Source of the DNA: Chitinophagaceae bacterium UBA2789
GTDB taxonomy: Bacteria; Bacteroidota; Bacteroidia; Chitinophagales; Chitinophagaceae
DNA length: 11,233 bases
Direction: 5' to 3'
Assembly: GCA_002352145.1 (NCBI GenBank)
Contig: DEHX01000065.1
Coordinates: 125-11,357, forward strand
Positions 1 through 5,743 of this stretch are shown piece after piece (position 1 is the stretch's first letter; each line of letters starts with the position of its first letter). Both the position numbers and the translations under genes were made by a program. The notes beneath the pieces are model-generated. The model was not told the DNA's origin, made no database searches, and was given only the letters and a program-made list of their open reading frames with translations.

Positions 1-2
1 CG

Positions 3-782
3 GTTGAAATCGCTCCCCCTGCCTATTGCTGGAATAATATAGCAGCTACCCTTGATGGTAAAGGGGCCGAAGCTGCTCTGGCAGCCAAACTACATAAAGC
101 TTCCGTCGTTCCGCCTGCAGCTGTTTGGCAAAACATTGAAGCAGCGCTTGACGAGGAGACCAATCTGCCAGCACAAAAAAGATCAGCCAGCATACTCCGC
201 TATGCTGCCGCTGCAGCACTCATTGGCTTACTGGCCTGGGGTGCTGCCAAATTATTAAATAATAAGGGTGAGGATACTCCGCTGGCAACGCAGCCAAAAC
301 CCGGCAACAATACTGAGCAGGTAACGACTGAACATACCAGCATTCCGGAAGAAAATATTGCTGCGATAAGCGCCGAAGCAGCATTGGAAGAAGCCCGCAA
401 TGATGCGGCCCTGGAAGCCAGTAAAAAGACTTTTGCCCGCCTGGATGTAAGTGCTGTGCAGAAGAAAATCAAAGCTATTTCGGCCTTTGATTTTGGTGTT
501 GCTGCAGAAGAGGATGACACGATGGATATTTCGAAAGGCCGTATCAATGATATCAGCAACCGTTACATCGTATTGATGACCCCCGATGGCCATTTTATCC
601 GCATGTCAAAAAAACTGAAAGACCTGGTATGTTGCATCTCCGGCGAAGAAGTGGATGAAGCCTGTTTGGATCAGTTAAAACGCTGGAGAGAAAAAATTTT
701 AAGCTCTTCGGCTGTACATGCCCCGGGAAATTTTGCAGACATTCTCAACCTCGTTACTTCCCTGCAGGATAACAACCAGTAG
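3..782 (+). CDS. Anti-sigma-factor-like single-pass membrane protein (5' end missing)
   Basis: The reading frame is open from the left edge to the TAG at 780-782, giving at least 259 residues; the true start lies outside the window. Numbering from position 3, residues 1-60 are probably cytoplasmic and hold two copies of a PPA-x2-W-x-N-I motif (around W10 and W42). A hydrophobic, alanine-rich helix spans about residues 64-85 and follows a basic KR pair, so the rest (about 86-259) is probably periplasmic. It has a Pro/Thr/Glu-rich linker and then a globular part with a Cys-Cys pair in LVCCISGEE. In Bacteroidota, a short cytoplasmic segment with PPxxxWxxI followed by one helix is typical of anti-sigma factors encoded after an ECF sigma factor; that gene would lie upstream, unseen. 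The role is inferred from architecture only. A thioesterase gene follows after 42 bases on the same strand. Confidence 0.55.
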   Translation, partial: VEIAPPAYCWNNIAATLDGKGAEAALAAKLHKASVVPPAAVWQNIEAALDEETNLPAQKRSASILRYAAAAALIGLLAWGAAKLLNNKGEDTPLATQPKPGNNTEQVTTEHTSIPEENIAAISAEAALEEARNDAALEASKKTFARLDVSAVQKKIKAISAFDFGVAAEEDDTMDISKGRINDISNRYIVLMTPDGHFIRMSKKLKDLVCCISGEEVDEACLDQLKRWREKILSSSAVHAPGNFADILNLVTSLQDNNQ

Positions 783-824
783 TACAACTTTCTTTCCCTA
801 TTTTTATTCAAATGATTTACAATA

Positions 825-1259
825 ATGGCAAGGATAAAAATTGAACTGCCAGCCACCTTTCACTTCTCCTGTTCTGTTCCTGTCCGCATTACCGACATCA
901 ATTACGGCGGTCATGCGGGCAACGATGCAATACTATCCATCATACACGAAGCAAGGATGCAATACCTGCATCATCTCGGCTATACAGAAATGAACCTTGC
1001 AGGCACCGGAATGATCATGGCCGATGTAGCCATTGAATTCAAAAGCGAATTGTTTTACGGTGATACCGTAACCGCCTCTGTGGTGGCCGGCGATATTTCT
1101 AAAATTGGTTTTGACCTTTTCTATAAGCTGGAGAAACAGGAAAACGCAGTGCAAAAAACAGTTGCACTTGCCAAAACCGGTATGATCTGTTTTGACTATG
1201 AAAAAAAGAAAATTGTTCCTATGCCAGAAGAGGCAAGACTAAAGCTAACAGCTCATTAA
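825..1259 (+). CDS. Hotdog-fold acyl-CoA thioesterase family protein
   Basis: This 144-residue protein has the size and layout of the 4-hydroxybenzoyl-CoA thioesterase (4HBT/YbgC-like) family, which hydrolyses acyl-CoA thioesters in the cytoplasm. The N-terminal signature R21-x2-D24-INYGGHAGN33 matches the family pattern in which an Asp sits just before the hotdog helix with a downstream G-H and N. The helix continues with HEARM (41-45) and residues LHHLGY. The second half carries the expected strands (VAIEFKSELFYGDTV, then VALAKTGMICFDYEKKKIV). The substrate cannot be told from sequence. ATG at 825 is preceded by AT-rich DNA with no Shine-Dalgarno, normal for Bacteroidota; a weak -7-like box, TATTTTTA, lies at 799-806, but the gene could also be co-transcribed with the upstream membrane-protein gene. 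It ends 13 bases from the convergent aroE stop, leaving no room for an ordinary terminator. Confidence 0.82.
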   Translation: MARIKIELPATFHFSCSVPVRITDINYGGHAGNDAILSIIHEARMQYLHHLGYTEMNLAGTGMIMADVAIEFKSELFYGDTVTASVVAGDISKIGFDLFYKLEKQENAVQKTVALAKTGMICFDYEKKKIVPMPEEARLKLTAH

Positions 1260-1272
1260 TCCAAACACACTT

Positions 1273-2004
1273 TTATTCATTCCAAATCCGCCAGCTTTCT
1301 TCCGCCTGCAGTATCAGCATTTCTTCGCCGTTCTTTATCGTAGCGCCTCGCCCCTCACCTTTTTGCAGAAACAACGTTTTGGCCGGGTTATATACCAGGT
1401 CGTACAGTAAATGCCTGTCAGTAATAAACTGGTAAGGTATATCGGGGCAACTGCCAGTATCCGGATGCATACCCAACGGAGTGGTATTGATGATTAAGGG
1501 ACAGTCGGCAATAATCTTTTTATTGATATCATGGTAAGTCAACGTGGAATGATCATGTTTCTTCCGGCTTACTATATTAAAATCAATCCCCAGTTTTTTT
1601 AAAACAAACACCACAGCAGCTGTTGCTCCACCGTTGCCCAGTACCAGCGCCTTTTTGTGCCAGGATTTTAGCAGGGGGATTACACTTAGTTCAAATCCGG
1701 TTACATCGGTATTGTAACCTGTCAGCCTTCCGCCGGTGATATTGATGCAATTGCAGGCATTTAATCCTGCAGGAATTTTGCTTTCATCCAGGTAAGCTAA
1801 TACCTGCTGTTTGTAAGGAATGGTCACATTCAGGCCTTCCAGTTCCGGGTGCTTTTGCAACAAAGGAAGTAAGGCCTCTATAGTCTGCAGGGGAAAGAGT
1901 TCATAAAAGCAACCGGCTATCCCCTCATTCTCAAATTTGTCAGTAAAATATTTTTTAGAGAAAGAATGAGACAAAGGATAGCCGATCAGCCCGAATAAGC
2001 GCAT
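1273..2004 (-). CDS. aroE: Shikimate dehydrogenase (NADP+)
   Basis: The protein reduces 3-dehydroshikimate to shikimate with NADPH in the chorismate pathway, in the cytoplasm. At 243 residues it is somewhat shorter than the E. coli enzyme (about 270). Visible motifs in order: GYPLSHSFS (8-16), the shikimate-binding serines; NVTIPYK (59-65) with the catalytic lysine K65; GYNTDVTGF (96-104) with the catalytic aspartate D100; the nucleotide-binding loop GNGGA (123-127); NTTPLGM; YDLVYNPAKT; and near the C-terminus NGEEMLILQAEESW with Q233, the usual last shikimate contact. All key residues are present, so it should be active. Its ATG overlaps the comA stop by one base (TGATG on the minus strand), which implies co-transcription and translational coupling. 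No terminator is visible before the convergent thioesterase gene. Confidence 0.95.
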   Translation of the reverse strand: MRLFGLIGYPLSHSFSKKYFTDKFENEGIAGCFYELFPLQTIEALLPLLQKHPELEGLNVTIPYKQQVLAYLDESKIPAGLNACNCINITGGRLTGYNTDVTGFELSVIPLLKSWHKKALVLGNGGATAAVVFVLKKLGIDFNIVSRKKHDHSTLTYHDINKKIIADCPLIINTTPLGMHPDTGSCPDIPYQFITDRHLLYDLVYNPAKTLFLQKGEGRGATIKNGEEMLILQAEESWRIWNE

Positions 2005-2777
2005 CAGGCAGTCACTTTTTTATCCAGGTAAAGATTGAAGGTATCACCGCGGAGACCAATTCGCATGGCTTCCAGCGGTATTACTTCCGTAGGAGCAATA
2101 TTGCCGAGGTTTACATTGCAACCCAGTAATTCAATAAAGTATAACTGTTGTGCTTTTTGCGGCGCTTCCCAGATGATCTTTTCACCGGGTATCTGGGTCA
2201 ATATTTCCTGCACAAGGCCTTCCCTTACTTCACCGCTGCCCCGGTAAATACCCACATTACCGGCCTCTCTTGCCTCCGCAATCACATAACTGGATCCGGC
2301 TTCCAGTTCAGCCTTCATCAGTTCAATCCACTTGTATGGAGGAATAATATGCGTGGCATCCTTGCTGCCCACTTCACTCAGCACCGTACCATGCTTTGTC
2401 AGTTTTTCTATATAGCCGCATTTCTCTGCATGAGGTATGGTGATGGAGCCATCACTCACTTCCATGTAAGAGATACCATACTCCTTACATACATTTACAT
2501 AATCATCAAACTGGTTACGGATCAAAAATGCTTCAAATAAAGTGCCGCCAAAATAAACGGGTATATCGAAACTGCGGTACACTTCCAGTTTATCTTTCAG
2601 GTTGGGAGTTACAAATGATGTTCCAAAGCCCAATTTGATAATATCTACATGCGGATGCGCTACACTTAAAAAATTCTTTGCTTCATCTATACTCAGGCCC
2701 TTGTCCATTACCATGGTTATGCCTGATTGACGGGGTTTCTTATTTCTCTCGGGGATCTGTGTCAGGTTAAAATTCAT
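2004..2777 (-). CDS. comA: Phosphosulfolactate synthase, ComA family
   Basis: The 257-residue protein matches the ComA family, whose founding member in methanogens adds sulfite to phosphoenolpyruvate to give (R)-phosphosulfolactate, the first step of coenzyme M synthesis. Family landmarks visible here are DKGLS (25-29), HVDIIKLGFGTS (43-54), YFGGTLFE (75-82), MEVSDGS (105-111), SEVGSKD (134-140), AEAREAGNVG (167-176), WEAP (203-206), NLGNIAP (223-229) and GLRGDT (241-246), spread along a single TIM-barrel-like domain of normal length. The organism is almost certainly not a methanogen, so coenzyme M is an unlikely product. In bacteria the family has been tied to sulfolactate (Bacillus); a supply route to cysteate for Bacteroidota sulfonolipids is a speculative alternative. 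It precedes aroE with a one-base overlap, and a candidate promoter lies 41 bases upstream. Confidence 0.88.
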   Translation of the reverse strand: MNFNLTQIPERNKKPRQSGITMVMDKGLSIDEAKNFLSVAHPHVDIIKLGFGTSFVTPNLKDKLEVYRSFDIPVYFGGTLFEAFLIRNQFDDYVNVCKEYGISYMEVSDGSITIPHAEKCGYIEKLTKHGTVLSEVGSKDATHIIPPYKWIELMKAELEAGSSYVIAEAREAGNVGIYRGSGEVREGLVQEILTQIPGEKIIWEAPQKAQQLYFIELLGCNVNLGNIAPTEVIPLEAMRIGLRGDTFNLYLDKKVTA

Positions 2778-2818
2778 AAACTATCGGTTTGAAATGAAAA
2801 GATCTTGAAGAACGGCGG

Positions 2819-2826
2819 CAAAAATA
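2819..2826 (-). promoter_or_regulatory. Candidate -7 box of the comA-aroE operon
   Basis: On the minus strand this reads TATTTTTG, an exact fit to the Bacteroidota -7 consensus TAnnTTTG. If the final G is at -4, transcription would start near 2815, giving a leader of about 38 bases before the comA ATG. No good TTTG -33 box is seen at the usual 19-21 base spacing, where the terminator-like hairpin of the upstream TPR gene sits instead, so the call rests on one element. Confidence 0.45.
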
Positions 2827-2851
2827 GGGAAGAAACAGCAGAGCGCTGCTG
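2820..2851 (-). terminator. Probable intrinsic terminator of the TPR gene
   Basis: On the minus strand a 6-bp perfect stem, CAGCAG / CTGCTG with loop CGCT (2836-2851), begins 29 bases after the TPR-gene stop and is followed by the T-rich run TTTCTTCCCTATTTTT. The stem is short and the T run is interrupted, so termination may be partial. The T run overlaps the candidate comA -7 box. Confidence 0.5.
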
Positions 2852-2880
2852 ATATGGATAATGCTTCTAAAATCTACTTA

Positions 2881-4302
2881 TCAGATAGACTTCTTTCTTT
2901 TGTATCTCGCCAGCATATCCACCACCTGCTGGTTCTGCAGGATAGCGGGGTTCAGTTCCACAAACTTCTTCAGTTGTTTAGGCGAAGCTTCCAGCGCTTT
3001 CTCCAGTTGCAATAACGCTTCTTTGCTTTTACCGGCAGAAAAAAGTATGGCTGCTTTATAGTAGGTAAAGAGGGGTTTGCCATGTGTGGCCTGCTGTGCA
3101 GCATCGGCTTGTTCCAGCGCTTCTTCAAAAAATTCAGCTTTGTACAGGCAGCGGATCAACGCTTCCCATCCGGCGGCATTACGGGGCCGCATCCGCACTA
3201 CATTTGAAAAATACTGGATGGCATCTTTATACAAGCCCTGCTGTATTTTACACTCGCCGGCCAGTAAATTGTATTCGGGCTGCAGCCGGTGAATCTTCAT
3301 CGCCGTTTCTAACTGTTTGAGACTGCTGCCCCAGTTGCCCTCATTGAAATAGGTGCAGGCAATCTTATAATATAATTTGCTGTCATCCGGCCGCAGGTGG
3401 GAGGCTTTCCGATAGTAGATTCTCGCCTGCCCGAAATTCTTCAGCCGGTCATAACAATGACCGATAGCCTCGAAGATCACATCTTCGGGTTTGGCCAGTT
3501 CATTCACTTTTTCCAGTACTTCTATTGCTTCCTTGTATTTGCGCAGTCGTATATAGGCATCGCCCATATTACGGTAAGCGTAATCAAACTTTTCATCAAT
3601 GGTAATAGCATACTGGTAAGCATCTATCGCCTTTTCGTATAGCTTTAATCCCTGGTAGGCAGCCGCCAGGTTGAACCAGGCCAACTCGTTATAGGGATAT
3701 TCATCAATGATCTGCTGGTGCAACCTTATGCTTTCTTCATTACGGCCGGTAAAATCGGTCCAGAAGCAGATCTTGTACAAAGCTTCTTCATTGTTGGGAT
3801 CTTCTTCCAAAACCATCTTCAGGCAGTCAAATACCTTGTCAAAATCTTCGTAATCGTCGTACACATCGGCCAGCTCAAATAATAGTTCCAGTTTCTCTTC
3901 CCCCTCAAACTGTGAAAGCGCCTCTTCTAACAATTGTACAGCCTTTTCCTGCTGGTCCAATGCCAGGTAAGCATCTGTTTTCAGGATATATATATTGATA
4001 TCATTGTTGTCAAACAAAGAAGCCTGTTCCAGTATATCCAACGCCTCCTGGTAGCGACGGGTGGCCAGCAAGATATCTGCCTTTTTAATAAGCAGCATAG
4101 CTGAGTAAGGAAATTGTTCAGCACCTGTTTCAGCGGCTTCCATAGCCTTTACGATGTCTTCTTTCTCGTGGAAATAGTCAATTATTTTCTCAAACGAATC
4201 TTCTTCGATAAAGGAGTGCTGGCGTCCGTTCTTAAGGTTTTCGTATTGTAAAAGCAGTTCTTTCAGTTGTTCCCGATCTTCCCGGTATGGATTATCTTTC
4301 AT
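2881..4302 (-). CDS. Tetratricopeptide repeat protein
   Basis: The 473-residue protein consists almost wholly of TPR helix pairs, a scaffold for protein-protein contacts. Clear repeats start at about residues 66, 103, 139, 206, 240, 276, 308, 342, 376 and 411; the best is AYRNMGDAYIRLRKYKEAIE (242-261), with the canonical small and aromatic residues. The protein is acidic overall and ends in a basic YKRKKSI tail. There is no signal peptide or membrane segment, so it is probably cytoplasmic. No enzymatic domain is visible and the partner is unknown. It reads towards comA-aroE with a 103-base gap that holds a terminator-like hairpin and a promoter box, so it may be a separate unit. ATG 4302 is the first start after a long stretch without an upstream in-frame start. 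Confidence 0.9.
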   Translation of the reverse strand: MKDNPYREDREQLKELLLQYENLKNGRQHSFIEEDSFEKIIDYFHEKEDIVKAMEAAETGAEQFPYSAMLLIKKADILLATRRYQEALDILEQASLFDNNDINIYILKTDAYLALDQQEKAVQLLEEALSQFEGEEKLELLFELADVYDDYEDFDKVFDCLKMVLEEDPNNEEALYKICFWTDFTGRNEESIRLHQQIIDEYPYNELAWFNLAAAYQGLKLYEKAIDAYQYAITIDEKFDYAYRNMGDAYIRLRKYKEAIEVLEKVNELAKPEDVIFEAIGHCYDRLKNFGQARIYYRKASHLRPDDSKLYYKIACTYFNEGNWGSSLKQLETAMKIHRLQPEYNLLAGECKIQQGLYKDAIQYFSNVVRMRPRNAAGWEALIRCLYKAEFFEEALEQADAAQQATHGKPLFTYYKAAILFSAGKSKEALLQLEKALEASPKQLKKFVELNPAILQNQQVVDMLARYKRKKSI

Positions 4303-4367
4303 TCGTTCCGGTGGTTTGATGAATAATGTCCGACGTTCGGATGATAAAGAGCCAGAGCAGGCAGCAA

Positions 4368-4385
4368 TCCCGATAGTTATCGGGA
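4368..4385. repeat. 18-base near-perfect palindrome in the 4303-4588 spacer
   Basis: TCCCGATAGTTATCGGGA has two 8-base arms (TCCCGATA and TATCGGGA) around a GT centre. It lies 66 bases upstream of the TPR start and about 200 bases upstream of the 4589 gene. It could be a copy of a dispersed palindromic repeat, an operator for a dimeric regulator, or a small RNA hairpin. It is not followed by a T run on the plus strand, so a terminator is unlikely. A smaller 5-bp inverted repeat (TCCGA-CGT-TCGGA, 4329-4341) lies nearby. Apart from the promoter at 4550-4582, the rest of this 286-base spacer shows nothing I can name. Confidence 0.6.
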
Positions 4386-4549
4386 CTCCCCTGAAACTGT
4401 TTTATTCTCAACAAGTTAATATAAAAAAATGGGTAAGTAAAGCCCCTAATTTTCCCCATATGTGCAAAATAATGGCAATTTTTAAGCAACCTACCGTAAC
4501 AATTTCCTTTCTTCTGCGTTAATGAAGTACTAAAGTTCTGGATAAACGG

Positions 4550-4582
4550 TTTGTTTTATAATTTCTTTTGTCGTTATTTTTG
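4550..4582 (+). promoter_or_regulatory. Bacteroidota-type promoter of the 4589 gene
   Basis: TTTG at 4550-4553 (-33 box) and TATTTTTG at 4575-4582 (-7 box, exact TAnnTTTG) are separated by 21 bases, within the known range for the major Bacteroidota sigma factor. Only six bases separate the -7 box from the ATG at 4589, so the predicted start site (about 4586) leaves a leader of roughly three bases. Confidence 0.75.
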
Positions 4583-4588
4583 TAGCTG

Positions 4589-4960
4589 ATGAACCACCCA
4601 AACACCATATTTACAAGTAAGCTGCTGCGCAGAAAACTGGCTGTCATCCTATTGATGGCTGTATCGGCTGTAGCTGCTTTTGCCACCTTGGGTGATGGTA
4701 AAAAATCAACTGACCTCCCGAAGAAATCCACTTTGCTGTCCGGCCGTACTTCCACTTCTGGCAGTTTTTCTTTGCGTTCTGGTTATAGCTACCGGGGCAA
4801 CCAGGTTATTAATGCTGGCGCAGAGAAAAGGTATATCAATCTTAACGCAACCGTTAAAGTACAAAAGGGCAATACTACCTATATCGTTCCTCTTAAGAAA
4901 AAAGTGGTGGTGGCCAATGTTAAGATCGATTTGGGCAACCGCTCACTTCAGCGCAATTAA
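4589..4960 (+). CDS. Small basic exported protein of unknown function
   Basis: I do not recognise a family for this 123-residue protein. It begins with a Sec-type signal peptide: a basic stretch KLLRRK (11-16), a hydrophobic core LAVILLMAVSAVAAFA (17-32), and a plausible signal peptidase site after A32 (A-F-A). The mature part, about 91 residues, is rich in Lys, Arg, Ser, Thr and Gly, has no cysteine, and contains likely beta strands (RYINLNATVKVQ, TTYIVPLKKKVVVANVKIDL). It is therefore probably a periplasmic or surface protein with positive charge. Starting at the next Met (23) would destroy the signal peptide, which supports ATG 4589 although a promoter lies directly upstream. Its TAA overlaps the stop codon of the convergent GLPGLI-like gene. 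Confidence 0.75.
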   Translation: MNHPNTIFTSKLLRRKLAVILLMAVSAVAAFATLGDGKKSTDLPKKSTLLSGRTSTSGSFSLRSGYSYRGNQVINAGAEKRYINLNATVKVQKGNTTYIVPLKKKVVVANVKIDLGNRSLQRN

Positions 4961-5625
4961 TCGCTTTTCGTTCCTCCCATGCTTTCCTCATAGGTCATGA
5001 CCCTGTATCCTGATTTAGGCAGATCAAACTTTGCCTGCTGTACAGGATTAAAATTGATCGAGGCCACGGTATAGGTCACTATCATATTACCCAGTGCCGC
5101 CTCATACTGCATAGCCAGTCCCGGCAGTTTTTTATTGATATATTGAAAATCTTTATTTACCGGGACAAGATCTTTGGTGAAATAGACTGTAAAGGTGCTG
5201 CTGTCCGCCATTTTACCAATAGCCTTCTGGCATTTATATCCGGCAATCGTTTTATACTCTTCCGTATAGGTAAAAGAAATGCCCTCATATTTTTTATTGG
5301 AGGCCTTCCAGTTATCCGGCGTCATTTTGATCATGTATTTCTGATCGCCATAATCCTTTAATACAGTAACATGGCCGCTTTTACCATCAATAATAGTGGA
5401 TTGTACACCCAGTGAACTGATCATTTCGGAACGGCTGGAGTTACCCTTAAGGTAGATGACACTGGTAGCGCCATCCAGCAGGTCAACCGCCTTTGGCTCT
5501 TTATCGCTGGTATTAATAACAATATCATATGAAATAGTTGCTTCTGTCAGTCTTCGTTGTGCATTTATTTCAGTAACAGCCAGCATTAGCAAAAGACTAC
5601 TTAGTATGTATAATGTTCTTTTCAT
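4957..5625 (-). CDS. GLPGLI-like exported protein
   Basis: This 222-residue protein has a clear signal peptide (MKRTLYILSSLLLMLAVTEINA, likely cut after A22). The mature part looks like the GLPGLI family, a Bacteroidota group of exported proteins with unknown function: strand-rich N-terminal half, then KTIAGYKCQKA (125-135), VYFTKDLVPV (147-156) and KKLPGLAMQYE (165-175). In typical members the middle motif is close to IxGYxCxKA and the last is GLPGLI; here the final motif is KLPGLA, so it is a divergent member, or a member of a related exported-protein family such as DUF4412. Only one cysteine (C132) is in the mature part. The gene stands alone between the yidC terminator and the convergent 4589 gene; I could not find a convincing promoter box in the 118-base spacer. 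Confidence 0.72.
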   Translation of the reverse strand: MKRTLYILSSLLLMLAVTEINAQRRLTEATISYDIVINTSDKEPKAVDLLDGATSVIYLKGNSSRSEMISSLGVQSTIIDGKSGHVTVLKDYGDQKYMIKMTPDNWKASNKKYEGISFTYTEEYKTIAGYKCQKAIGKMADSSTFTVYFTKDLVPVNKDFQYINKKLPGLAMQYEAALGNMIVTYTVASINFNPVQQAKFDLPKSGYRVMTYEESMGGTKSD

Positions 5626-5680
5626 TGTATTCCTATCTCCTGTATAGTAAAAGACGTGCCAATTTAGCCATTAAGTTGCG

Positions 5681-5718
5681 TAAAAAGAAAAACCGGGCTT
5701 TATGAGTTAAGCCCGGTT
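5681..5718 (-). terminator. Strong intrinsic terminator of yidC
   Basis: On the minus strand a perfect 10-bp stem, AACCGGGCTT / AAGCCCGGTT (5709-5718 pairing with 5691-5700) with an 8-base loop, starts 25 bases after the yidC stop and runs straight into TTTCTTTTTAC. The plus strand lacks a T run after the hairpin, so it acts for the minus strand. It separates yidC from the downstream GLPGLI-like gene. Confidence 0.9.
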
Positions 5719-5743
5719 ACTCTTAAGATATCTTTAACGAATC

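Noticed and set aside
200..593. Two minus-strand frames of 119 and 112 codons over the left-edge gene
   Set aside because: Both are antisense to the continuous plus-strand frame 3-782, which has a sensible membrane helix and motifs; the minus frames have none.
2148..2540. 130-codon plus-strand frame antisense to comA
   Set aside because: It lies wholly inside a well-supported comA gene, and its product, rich in His, Phe and Cys, has no recognisable domain; it is a shadow frame.
4519..4755. 78-codon minus-strand frame over the 4550-4582 promoter region
   Set aside because: It is antisense to the signal-peptide region of the 4589 gene and covers its promoter; no domain or signal peptide is seen.
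4680..5000. 106-codon plus-strand frame overlapping the small exported protein
   Set aside because: It is an alternative frame of the gene at 4589-4960, lacks a promoter of its own, and runs into the opposite gene.
5691..5718. The yidC hairpin as a bidirectional terminator
   Set aside because: The plus strand after the stem reads ACTCTTAAG without a T run, and the adjacent GLPGLI-like gene is read on the minus strand away from the hairpin.
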